Source of the DNA: Ancistrus triradiatus
Lineage: Eukaryota; Chordata; Actinopteri; Siluriformes; Loricariidae
NCBI GenBank assembly: GCA_025084515.1
Contig: JAJAGP010000770.1
Span: 1 to 64,000, forward strand
Reading direction: 5' to 3'
Length of the DNA stretch: 64,000 bases
Shown here: positions 1 to 10,700 of the stretch, one piece after another
Layout: each line of letters begins with the position of its first letter
How positions within the stretch are numbered: the first letter of the stretch is position 1
Notes under the pieces: model-generated
The model's database searches: none
What the model saw: only the letters and a program-made list of their open reading frames with translations
Told to the model about the DNA's origin: nothing
Program-made: the position numbers and the translations under genes

Positions 1-3000
1 AAAAGGGAAGCTTCCTCAGCTTAATCGCCTCAGATTGTTCAAATGCTGCCGCGCTTCAGCGCCGATCTCTATCCTGTTCGAAAGGCACGCTTCATCCGTT
101 TAATCGCCTCAGTGTTGAAACGCTGCTGCGCTTCAGCGCCGATTTCTGCCCTATTCAAAAGGGACGCTTCCTCAGTTTAATCGCCTCAGATTGCTCAAAT
201 GCTGCCGCGCTTCAGCGCCGATTTCTGCCCTGTTCAAAAGGGATGCTTACTCAGTTTTATCGCCTTACAGTGTGTAAACCCTGCCGCGCTTCAGCGCCGA
301 TCTCCGCCCTTTTCAAAAAATGACGCATGCTCACTTTAATTGCTTCAGAGTGTTCAAACGCTGCCCCGCTACAGCTCCGATCTCTGCCCTCTTCGATAGG
401 GACTCTTCCTCAGTTTAATCACCTCAGTGTGTTCAAACGCTGCCGCGCTTCAGCACCGATCTCTGCCCTGTTCAAATGGGACCCTTCCTCAGCTTATTTG
501 CCTCAGAATGTTCAAACGCAGCCGCGCTTCAGCTCCAATCTCTGTCCTGTTCAAAAGGTACGATTCTTCAGATTGATCGCCTCAGAATGTTCAAATGCTG
601 CCACGCTTCAGCACCGATCTCTGCATTGTTCAAAAAAGGCGCTTCCTCAGTTTAATCGCTTCAGAGGGTTCAAGCGCTGCCACGCTTCAGCGCCGATCTC
701 TATTCTGGTCGAAAGAGACACTTCTTCCATTTAACTGCCTCAGTGTTCAAAACGCTGCCGCGCTTCAGCGCCGATCTCTATGCACTTCGAAAGGCACGCT
801 TCATCCGTTTAATCGCCTCAGTGTTCAAACGCTGCTGCGCTTCAGCGTCGATTTCTGCCCTATTCAAAAGGTACGCTTCTTCAGTTTTATCACCTCAGAT
901 TGTTCAAACGCTGCCGTGCTTCAGCGCCGATCTCTTCATTGTTTAAAAGGAACGCTTTCTCAGTTTCAACGCCTCACAGTGTGTAAACCCTGCCGCGCTT
1001 CAGCGCCGATTTCTGCACTTTTCAAAAGGGACGCATCCTCACTTTAATCGCCTCAGAGTGTTCAAACGCTGCCGCGCTTCAGCGCCGATCTCTGCCCTGT
1101 TCAAAAGGGACGCTTCCAAAGTTTAATCACCTCAGTGTGTTCAAACGCTGCCACGCTTCAGCACCGATTTCTGTCATGTTCAATTGAGACACTTCCTTAG
1201 TTTATTCGCCTCAGAATGTTTAAACTCAGCCCCGCTTCAGCGCCGATCTCTGCATTGTTCAGAAAAGGCACTTCTTCAGTTTATTCGCTTCAGAGTGTTC
1301 AAGCGCTGCCGCCTTTAGCGCCAATCTCTATTATGGTCGAAAGAGACGCTTCTTCCGTTTAATCGCCTCAGTGTTTAAACGCTGATGTGTTTCAGCGCCG
1401 ATCTCTGCCCTTTTCAAAAGGGACGCTTGCTCAGTTTAATCGCTTCAGACTGTTCAACCGCTGCCGTGTTTGATTGCCGATTTCTGCCCTGTTCAAAAGA
1501 GACGCTTTCTCGGTTTAATAGCCTCACAGTGGGTAAACCCTGCCGCGCTTCATCGCGATCTCTGCCCTTTTCAAAAGGGACGCATCCTCAGTTTAATCGC
1601 CTTAGAGTGTTCAACCGCTGCCGCGCTACAGCGCCGATCTCTGCCCTGTTCGAAAGGAACGCTTTCTCGGTTTAATCGCCTCACAGTGTCTAAACCCTGC
1701 CGCGCTTCATCGCCAATCTCTGCCCTTTTCAAAAGGGATGCATCCTCAGTTTAATCGCCTCAGAGTGTTCAACTGCTGCCGCGATACAGCGCCAATCTCT
1801 GCCCTTTTCAAAAGGGACGCATCCTCACTTTAATGGCCTCAGAGTGTTCAACCGCTGCGGCGTTACAGTGCAGATCTCTGCCCTGTTCGAAAGGGACGCT
1901 TCCAAAGATTAATCACCTCAGTGTGTTCAAACGCTGCTGCACTTCAGCACCGATTTCTGCCATGTTCAATTGGGACGCTTCCTTAGTTTATTCGCCTCAG
2001 AATGTTTAAACTCAGCCCCGCTTCAGCGCCGATCTCTGTCCTGTTCAAAAGGGACGCTTCCTCATTTTCATCGCCTCACAGTGTGTAAACCCTGCCGCCC
2101 TTTAGCGCCGATCTCTGCCCTTTTCAAAAAGGACGCATCCTCACTTTATTCGCCTCAGAATGTGTAAACGCAGCCCGCTTCAGCGCCGATCTCTGTCCTG
2201 TTCAAAAGGGACGATTTCTCAGATTAATCGCCTCAGAGTTTTCAAATGCTGCCGCGCTTCAGCACCGATTTCTGCATTGTTCAAAAAAGGCACTTCTTCA
2301 GTTTATTCGCTTCAAAGTGTTCAAGCGCTGCCGCCTTCAGCGCCAATCTCTATCATGGTCGAAAGAGACGCTTCTTCAGTTTAATTGCCTCAGTGTTTAA
2401 ACGCTGATGTGTTTCAGCGCCGATCTCTGCCCTTTTCAAAAGGGCCGCTTCCTCAGTTTAATCGCCCCAGACTGTTCAAACGCTGCCGCGCTTCAGCGCC
2501 GATTTTTGCCCTTGCTCAAAAGGGACGCTTCCTCAGTTTAATCGCTTCAGACTGTTCAACCGCTGCCGTGTTTAATTGCCGATTTCTGCGCTGTTCAAAA
2601 GAGACGCTTTCTCGGTTAAATAGCCTCACAGTGTGTAAACCCTGTCGCGGTTCAGCGCCAATCTCTGCCCTTTTCAAATAGGGACGCATCCTCAGTTTAT
2701 TCGCCTCAGAATGTTCAAACGCTGCCGCGCTTCAGCGCCGATCTCTGTCCTGTTCAAAAGGGAGGATTCCTCAGATTAATCGCTTCAGAGTGTTGAAATG
2801 CTGCCCTGCTTGAAAACCGATCTCTGCATTGTTCAAATAAGGCACCTCCTCAGTTTAATCGCCTTAGTGTTCAAACGCTGCTGCGCTTTAGCGCCGATTT
2901 CTGCCCTGTTCAAAAGGGACGCTTCCTCAGTTTAATCGCCTTAGTGTTCAACCGCTGCCGCGCTACAGCGCCGATTTCTGCCTTGTTCAAATTGGACGCT

Positions 3001-3170
3001 TCCTTATTTTATTCGCCTCAGAGTGTTCAAACGCAGCCGCGCCTCAGCGCCGATCTCTGCCATATTCAAAAGGGACGCTTTTTCAGTTTAAGTGCCTCAG
3101 AGTGTTCAATCGCGGCCGCGCTTCATCGCCGATCTGTGCCCTGTTCAAAAGGGACACTTCCTCGGTTTAT
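1..3170. repeat. Satellite array, ~79-bp unit, about 40 copies
   Basis: The whole stretch is a head-to-tail array. Recurring words such as GCGCTTCAGCGCCGATCTCT come back every 79 bases (for example at about 378, 457 and 536). Units differ by substitutions and 1-bp indels. Because 79 is not a multiple of three, apparent reading frames drift between units and are not genes. Variant units cluster: the CATTGTTCAAAAAAGG / TGGTCGAAAGAGAC pair recurs near 608, 1251 and 2274, about 8 and 13 units apart, which suggests block amplification. The array is cut by the window start, so its full length is unknown. Confidence 0.93.
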
Positions 3171-3680
3171 ATTGCAAATGGGATAACAGTCGATTACCTG
3201 AATTAAATATATAGCAATTGGGATTTAAGATATATTGCAAGTGGGATGACATTCTATATCATTAAATGTATTGCAATTGGGATTCAAAATATATTGCAAG
3301 TGGGTTGACATTTATCGTCCAAAACCTGTAAATTTTTCATCCATTCATTTTATTGTAAATGGGATTAATATGATTATAATATATTGTTATTTGGATCAAT
3401 ATTATATTGCAATTGGAATGTGATTCCATTATCATTACATATATTGCAAATGGGGTGACACTATGTACAATTTCATGACAATATTTTGCAATTGGGTTTA
3501 ATAATATTTTGCAATTGGGATGAGTCAATTTATGACTGTTTGACAAAATACATGACAAAATTTGACAAACAAATGCATGTTTAATGCAGCACATGTGTCC
3601 CTCAGTCACTATCAATGGCTCAATAGTCAGAATCTTGGTGTCCAAAACCTATATATTTTTATCATTGCAATATATTGGAA
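3171..3680. repeat. AT-rich short-motif repeat (ATATTGCAAxTGGGAT)
   Basis: Directly after the satellite, the motif TATATTGCAAATGGGAT and close variants recur about a dozen times at irregular spacings of roughly 25-60 bp. The same motif appears in inverted orientation at 4490-4530, so this block seems to be one flank of the larger inverted structure that follows. No coding potential is seen. Confidence 0.7.
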
Positions 3681-4085
3681 TTGGGATCATCAGATCTCAG
3701 CCTTGGAGTGAGATAGGGCTTTGAAATGTATGTTCCTCTCGAAGTCTCCATGTCCCCAACCTATGGTGTGACTTTGAGGAAGATCAGAGAAACTCAACAA
3801 TTTGGCCCAAAAAAACTCTAAGGGATACCCCTTTGAGTTTTTTTGGGCCTAAAAATCTTTTTTCTTCAATCTTCACCAAACTTGCACCATGGCTTAAGGA
3901 GGCCAAGACTTAGAGAGGAACGCCAATTTGGAGGTTCTAGCTCACTCCAAAGCTGAGATCTGACGATTCCATTTCCAATATATTGCATGAGTAAAAAATA
4001 TACTGGTTTTGGACACTGCAATTTAGACAATTAAACCCTTGGTAGTGATTGAGAGACACACTTTTCATGCAGTGCACCTGTCCCT
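3565..4085. repeat. Large imperfect palindrome (fold-back)
   Basis: The left side (about 3565-3825) is an imperfect reverse complement of the right side (about 3828-4085). Clear landmarks are GTCCAAAACC near 3640 against GGTTTTGGAC near 4005, and CAGATCTCAGC near 3692 against GCTGAGATCTG near 3952. The centre is a tight hairpin at 3804-3849 built on GGCCCAAAAAAACTC. This could be a fold-back transposon or non-autonomous element. Confidence 0.75.
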
Positions 4086-4530
4086 TAACCACTACCAAGC
4101 TTTTCACTCTCTAAATTGCAGTGTCCAAAACCAGTAGATTTTTTACCCATGTAATATATTGGAGATGGGATCCCTTGCCCAACTTATTAAAGAGGCAATA
4201 AATTTACTGGTTTTGGACAGGCATTTTATACTGGTTTTAGACGAGTATATGCTAGTTGGGACCCATGTAGTATGTCAAATAGGCATAAAAATGTCAGAAT
4301 CGGAGTGTCCAAAACCAGTATATTTTTTAACCATGTAATATATTCGAGATGGGATCCCTTGCCCAACTTTTTGAACAGGCCAAAAATATACTGGTTTTGG
4401 ACAGGCATGATATACTGGTTTTGCACCAGAATATTATAGTGGGACACATGTAGTATGTCATATATCTGTGGACAGTGAAAAGTCATCCCATTTGCAATAT
4501 ATATTCATCCCAATTACAATATATTGAATA
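3995..4530. repeat. Further inverted and direct repeats with a TACTGGTTTTGGAC core
   Basis: A second palindrome spans about 3995-4150 (ATACTGGTTTTGGACACTGC against GCAGTGTCCAAAACCAGTA) and shares an arm with the first. Direct near-copies containing TGGGATCCCTTGCCCAACTT follow at 4160-4240 and 4345-4420. The block ends with the inverted ATATTGCAA motif at 4487-4530. No gene is supported. Confidence 0.65.
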
Positions 4531-5640
4531 CCTTTGTGGGGTCCCATTAACACCATACAGTAGTGAAGGCTCAAATGCTTATTTTTCACACTTCCCATGG
4601 GTCTACAAGCACGAAACACATATCACTGGATTCGACTCGATGAGTAGATGCTGTTTGACACCAGAAACATGAGCTAATTCCTTCCAAAATGGCGGAAAAT
4701 CGCGCCGTTTTCGATTTGATTATTGACTAAATTAATACAACGGACTTCCACTTTTAAACCTCTGCTCGTGGATCTGCGGTGTTGATTGGCTGTTGAGATG
4801 ACCGGCTGTTTATGGCCACAACACCTGCATAAGCAGTGGATCCATGATACTACAGTAGGAGGTTTATATTACGAATTATTTATATCATTTAAAGCTTTAC
4901 AAACAGAAAGTTACACAAATCCACAAGAACTAAAAACCAGCGGGGAAGCTGAGACGAAATGGCACCATCTGGTGGTAAAGTACTGGAGGTGCATTCATTC
5001 CCACTCAAATCTTGATTACCTAAAAGTTTGTGCCTCACATAAAAAAAAAAAAATCGGTTAGATTTAAGACTGCGTAGTTTTAATTTTAGGAAACAATTTG
5101 CTTTCTTTGGCTTTAATAGTATTCTATTTTTTTTGTTGCAATATGAGGGAAATCTAACCTTAAATTTATTATAAAATGAAAGTAAGCTCTTTTTGGCATT
5201 TAATATCGGTGTAAAAGCTCCGTTACTAGATAATATTGCAAGTGTTTTTTTTTTTAAATATACAATTAGAACAGCAGTCGTTAATTTACTACAAAATACA
5301 ATTATGACTTTGTCATTGGAGTTTAATTTTACGTTCCTGTTGCAGTTCAGTTTGTAGTTCTTTTTTTTTTCAGTCCGTTTTGAATTATCTACCTGTAGAA
5401 TATGACACAAAACCGCTTAGCATATGGATTCCAACGGGGAAAACGTGTGCCCTCTGGTGGTACAACACTGGAATGGTATGTTTTCTTGCAAAATCTTCAT
5501 TACGTGTAACATTTTGTGCATCAAAACACACAGAACATCAACCAAAACCAACCAAACATTCAGGTAGATTTAAGACTGTACACGTAGTTTATTTTACTTA
5601 CAGAAAATAACTTGTTTTATTTATTGATGTTATGGTAGAT
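4531..5640. other. Intergenic, with a diverged direct repeat pair
   Basis: No gene is seen. Two diverged direct copies of a segment with CATCTGGTGGTA and AGATTTAAGACTG lie at about 4955-5100 and 5440-5620. Poly-A/T runs account for the apparent reading frames. The element type is not recognised. Confidence 0.5.
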
Positions 5641-5707
5641 GTGCAGTGGGTAGAGATTAAACATAGAGGTTCCCTAAAGCAGCACCAAGATCTTGTCTGT
5701 TGATTAG

Positions 5708-5838
5708 GGGCCTCAGAGAGACGTCTTAGAGCGAGGCTTCGACCCTCAACAGTTCAGCGGATTTAAGTGGATTCTACCGGATCTGCTGGGTAAGAGCTTA
5801 CATAACATCAGCAAATCCATAAAAGCCAGATTCTGTGG
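5708..5838 (+). other. Possible orphan coding exon
   Basis: An open stretch of about 42 codons is framed by an acceptor-like TTGATTAG and a consensus donor GTGAGT at 5839; an alternative donor, GTAAGA, lies at 5790. The reading DVLERGFDPQQFSGFKWIL looks protein-like rather than low-complexity. The family is not recognised and no partner exon was found nearby. An open frame this long arises by chance fairly often, so this could be nothing, or a relic or internal exon of a neighbouring gene. Confidence 0.2.
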
Positions 5839-6235
5839 GTGAGTAGTGCATGAAAAAGGTTGCTATCATAACTTTATTGTCTGTAAAGAGTGTGTTGGCA
5901 TTTGAATCAGTTTTATAAGTGTGCTTGATTATGGCAGAAGTTCAGGGTACAGGAGAACAGTTGCATAAATCCTGACTGGCAGCTGTATATCTCTTTCTGG
6001 ACTCATACTATGATTAGCTAGAGAATGTGGCTGTGACGCTGATGAGACACATTAGTCATTATCAAGTTCATCTATGATATGCAAACCATAAATGTCCTGA
6101 TGTCATATAATGTCATGAGCTTGTAGATAAGGAGTTAAAATAATTTTTTTTTCTCCTGCTAAGATTTGCTGAGGGTTTAATGATGGTATATGTAATTCAT
6201 TACAATATCAGAGCAAAAGGATAAGTTTATTGTAA
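5839..6235. other. Intergenic, nothing recognised
   Basis: AT-rich unique-looking sequence between the possible exon and the transposase remnant. No repeat, gene or motif was identified. Confidence 0.4.
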
Positions 6236-6239
6236 AAAA

Positions 6240-7075
6240 AAAAAAAAACAGCTGTACAACTGAAATGAGGCTCTAGTCAGTTGGAAGCCCTGCCATGAGA
6301 GGCATCGCTGATCTGTTAGTGTCCCTCGTATCACTGCTAGGGGTGACCGATGTCCCCAGATCATCATACCAGCAGCTGGGGCAGTGTGTCGCTCCACAAC
6401 AAAGGCAGGATTGAAGTGCTCACCATGAGGCCTCCATACTCGAACCAGACCATCATTGGGTCCCAAACAGAACCTGGATTTGTCACTAAAGATGATATGG
6501 TTCCGTCAATGTCAGGACACATAATGAGCGCCGTGACAATAAATTTCTTTCTGCTAAGCTCCTGGAAATGCAGGGCAGGGGTGTGTAGAGAACATGTATC
6601 TGGATGGTGGATAGCCAAACTGTGGGAGCTGCTCGAGCTTATCGGTGGATCAAACAATCCTCTCTACTGGTGGTCTGTCTGGGCCGACCAGAGCCTGTTC
6701 ACCATGTGTGTGCCCCCATAAAACCAGTGCTCCCTACACCTCCAAACAGCTAGGTCAGAATGGCCCAGATGGAGGAAATTCATCAAAACGTCTACCCTGC
6801 TTCTCTCAGTCCAATGATGCTCCCCCTATCACAGTCTGTCAACTGGGCAAAATGTCTAGCAGCAACGATCTCTCACCAAGAGGTACACTACCCAAAAGTA
6901 GCCTCTGAGAGCCTTTTATAGGGCAGCACTATAGCGGAGGCACTTTTATGACCCTTTGTCTAATCAGACCACACCTGTAATCATGTACATATCTACCTGC
7001 GACAGAACTGCATGAAGAGTTTTGCAGCGATCCGACATTTCTATCTGGGTGCTTTAATTCAAATTACTGTCACAA
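6240..7075 (-). pseudogene. Tc1-like transposase remnant
   Basis: On the minus strand, readable blocks match the common fish Tc1-like DDE transposase family: LGPNDGLVRVWRPHGEHFNP followed by AFVVERHTAPAAGMMIWG and SPLAVIRGTLTDQR. This is the central catalytic region around the second acidic residue. The frame is broken several times, and the C-terminal third with the last acidic residue is not found. Sequence to about 7075 continues the family's 5' side without an intact DNA-binding domain. No terminal repeats were located with confidence. It is dead and of the cut-and-paste class. Confidence 0.75.
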
Positions 7076-7396
7076 CATAACTGTTATTAAATATTGTTTA
7101 TAATAACAGCCAGTAAAAACAATTAGTGTAACTGACATAGGCCCGAGGTTTTAGCTTTGGGGTACTCCTTAAAATACAGGAGTTATTTTATCATTAAGAC
7201 TGCATTGAGTTAGTTCTAGTCCTGCATCATGTCACCATGTTTTCTTATTTTGTCCTGCACAGTTTCCTCTTAAATAATGTGACACACACCTTTCAACGCT
7301 GTCTGTCACATAGGTACCACTTCACGCCTCTTACGTCGTGGAATAAGATAGAGAAAGGCTTGAGAATCGAGCTTACTGGAATGTTCTTTGTCGTAA
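7076..7396. other. Upstream intergenic region of slc5a1 copy A
   Basis: No repeat or gene is recognised. It lies immediately 5' of the copy A promoter, and no equivalent was seen in front of copy B. Confidence 0.4.
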
Positions 7397-7409
7397 GCTG
7401 ATCATTAAC
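7397..7409 (+). promoter_or_regulatory. HNF1-like site upstream of slc5a1 copy A
   Basis: GCTGATCATTAAC matches the HNF1 consensus GTTAATNATTAAC at 10 of 12 informative positions, with a perfect ATTAAC half-site. It sits about 230 bp upstream of the ATG. HNF1 is an established activator of mammalian SLC5A1 in the intestine. Here the role is inferred from the motif and position only. Confidence 0.4.
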
Positions 7410-7469
7410 TATTCCTTCACTTAACCTGAATTTTTCCTGAACCTGTGAAGTGAATGATCTTCATAATTA

Positions 7470-7635
7470 CCCCGGCTATCACCGGTATCTTGCTGTCTAT
7501 CAGGTGAAGTTTGTACGCATGCGTTAGCTAAGCCTCGGCCGAGCCAGATATGCGCTGTATTTGAAGGGACGTCTATGAGCAGGTGTGTCAGTGTGTGTCA
7601 GAGTCCCTACCTGCAGCTCACTCATCTCCACCAAG
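7470..7635 (+). promoter_or_regulatory. Proximal promoter / 5' UTR of slc5a1 copy A
   Basis: This segment is nearly identical to 31410-31574 in front of copy B, which makes it the only shared upstream sequence. It holds the leader before the ATG and a CGCATGCG / CCTCGGCCGAG GC-rich patch. The transcription start cannot be fixed from sequence. An upstream ATG at 7575 is present here but is GTG in copy B. Confidence 0.55.
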
Positions 7636-7767
7636 ATGACCTGGGAATACTACGGATTCTCTCTGGTGCGCAACACGGCCAAGAACAACACCGTGGTCAT
7701 CAACAATGCGGCAGATATTTCTGTTATTGTCATTTACTTTGTGGTGGTCCTGGCTGTGGGGATATGG
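7636..7767 (+). CDS. slc5a1: slc5a1 copy A exon 1
   Basis: Codes residues 1-44: the short extracellular N-terminus and the first transmembrane helix, with NAADIS carrying Asp27, equivalent to human D28. It ends in phase 0 at the donor GTAAGC. It is identical at protein level to copy B exon 1. Confidence 0.95.
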
Positions 7768-10700
7768 GTAAGCACACCAACCAAGGATCAGTTTGATTTA
7801 TAGTTCAACTTAAATCTATCGGTGCTTGTGAATTGTTAACCTTATTCCAGCAACATTGGAAAACAATGGTCCCTTTCAAAGCCAAATGCACCCTGCTCTT
7901 AAAGGGACCCTCTCTGTTTTTCATGTTTGATTATTTCATGCCAAGCAAGGAGCCCAGGCTTATCTGAGGGCTGAAGTTGTGCAACTTGTGCAATGCTGGA
8001 TATCTACATACAGATGGAAGGCAATTACTATACAAAACATACTGTATATGTTAAATAATCACAGACTAGTGAGTAGTGAGCCCTTGTGGGACTCTGAAAG
8101 GATGGAGGGAGACGTCTTTAATGAGTAGAACAAAAAGGGGAATGATTTAACAGAAATATACGTACAGTAATCTGCCACAGTATTTTTTCCTAGCTGATAG
8201 GCCTTTACACACGGAAAAAGCTACGTTTTTTGTGGAACCACTCTTAAAACTCCCTGCCTGCTTTTGCTGTCTTTAATTTCCCCTCTCTTAATGTGTCAGG
8301 GAGATTGTGCCATGCTTTTCACATCATCAACATAAAAAAACAAAGAGTCGGGTGAAGATGAATGCAGGAAGCCCTAGTTCGTGTTTTTTGTGATTATGAA
8401 CAGATTTGAATGCACTTAGATAAATAATTAAACGATCTTTAAGGCTTTGTAAACCCTTCTCACACTCCTATAAACCTTTCCCACTTTCTTATTATCCTTT
8501 CCCACACTCTTATGAACACTTCATATGCTCTTAAACACTTTCTACACTAAACTACGTAATTTTAACAACATATAAAATTCTATAGGCGCACACCGACCCT
8601 GTCGATGTGAAGTGGCCAAGCGGAGATGCTGAACGTATGGGCACAGCGCGGGAGAGCAAACAGGACTGCGTTTCTATTGTGTACACTACGGTATTCATCC
8701 GCTGATGAAATACCTGTACATACTGTATTTGATTTCGATTTAATATCCTTTTAATATGTTTTAATTAACATTTTATACCGCAAAATCCCGCGATATAGCG
8801 AAAACTCTGTGTGTGTATATATGTATATAGCTTTTATTTGTTTCCCACGTGCCTGTACATTATGTGAAATCACATTTCTGTCTAATTTCACTCCTGGATG
8901 TTAAATGGTTTAACATTTGTGTATAAAATATTATAAAATCTTTTTCTTACGCAGTGAAGTCTTAACATTAAATACGTAAAAAATAAAACAAGACACTTAT
9001 TTCGTTTGTAGTACTGTAAACCCCTTAATGATCTGACGCTTTAATATGGCTAATATAGTTTGTTTTGGAACACTTTTTGCACTGTTGGCCAAATTATCAT
9101 TCACTACTTAATTCTGTTAATGCCTGCTGATCTGTCTCACGTCACTGGAGTAGCCACTGAGGCGACTCATGAGTTTCTGCTGAGGTGGAAACACACCAGG
9201 AAATGCACATCCAGAAACCTAAACAAGCGCAACCGAGCTTTTATGAGTGCCAGTAACTGACATACGTCTCTGTAACTGACAGACATCACCTCTCCCGAGG
9301 AGGAATATGAACCAGTTGCTCATTTGGAAGGGTTCGTAAGTTATGGAGGTGCAGTTTGGATTCTGAATGAAAATGCGCTAAACTGGGTTGTTCTCAAGTC
9401 AAGTCAAGTCAGATTTATTTATATAGCGCTTTTTACAATGGAACATTGTCTCAAAGCAACTTTACAAGTTTAGATCATCTCCTAATAACTACGTCCAATC
9501 CAAAATTGAGCAAGCCTAGGGCGACAGTGGCAAGGAAAAAACTCCCTAGTTCTAGGAAGAAACCCTTGGGAGGACCAAGACTCAAAAAGGGACCCAACCT
9601 CCTTGGGCGGCGTAGATGATAAATCTAAGAGCGAACTAAAGTCATGGAGTCAAAGTTCGAATAGAATGTGAAGTATGCACATCGACATTAAGTGGCCGGG
9701 GTATGATGAATAAATCTAAGAGCAAAACTACAGTCATGGAGTCAAAGTTCGAATAAAATGTGAAGTATTCACATCGACATTAAGTGGCCCGGGTATGATG
9801 ATAAATCTAAGAGCGAAACTAAAGTCATGGTCGAATAAAAAATGTGAATTATGCACAGTGGAGCTCCATCAGATGAACATCATGTGTGGGGCCGGGAACT
9901 GCCGGAACATAGCTCGGAGAGAAAACAGAAAATGTAATTAGTTATTGATTAAGAGCACAGTGTTTATTAACAATCACTGATGCCAGTCAATCACTGATGC
10001 CAAGTGTAGCATGAGACCCCGGCAGCATTAGCTATAGCAGCATAGCTAGAAAGCTAGAAAGAGGAGAACTGGAAGGAAACACAGCCAAGAGGGATCACAT
10101 GAGACATTGGCAACCCCACGAGCGGCAGAAGACAGCAACCCAACGTCTCTGATCACCATAAGACTCTTTGACTATGAACCCCCAGCTCTGCCCTTATTCT
10201 AAGGCAAGGTTGCATGAGTCAAGATCACGAGGACCCAAGCCTAGTTCTCTATTGGCGTGTTTCTTAATTATAATGGGGAAAACTACAGTTTTTTTTGTAT
10301 TTTGACATATGAATGAAATAATAGGTAGACATCTGTTACTTGCATTAGTATTCACCCTCGTGGATCAACACAGGGTCTCGCCACTTTCCAAATCTTGTTG
10401 TTTCGATCAGTTTTACGCATACAGACCACAAAACATTCTTTAGCCCAACTTGGTACCTGTGATCGGTTAGGCTCTTGGGAGACTTTTTTAAAATCTCACC
10501 GCTTCTATGGGTGGCAGCTGTGTGCCCCCAAACTAGAAGAAGTTACACAAACAAACTTAAATCACATTTCTGTAAAGGTTAATGCAAACATTTTAAAACA
10601 CTCGCCAAATAAATTGAAATACCTATATAATATCTTTATCTATAAGATTGAGAAAGCATGTCATGTGGCATGAGGTCAGTGGTTAAAATACTGTACTGTT

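Noticed and set aside
1..3170. CRISPR-like array of repeats and spacers
   Set aside because: Units are contiguous with no unique spacers, and the window is a vertebrate genome.
327..3186. Many reading frames of 65-150 codons in the first 3 kb encoding similar arginine/serine-rich peptides
   Set aside because: They are frame-shifted readings of a 79-bp satellite; the period is not a multiple of three and no start, splice or codon pattern is kept.
3804..3849. Perfect-looking hairpin like a transcription terminator
   Set aside because: It is the centre of a larger palindrome in a eukaryotic genome with no gene before it.
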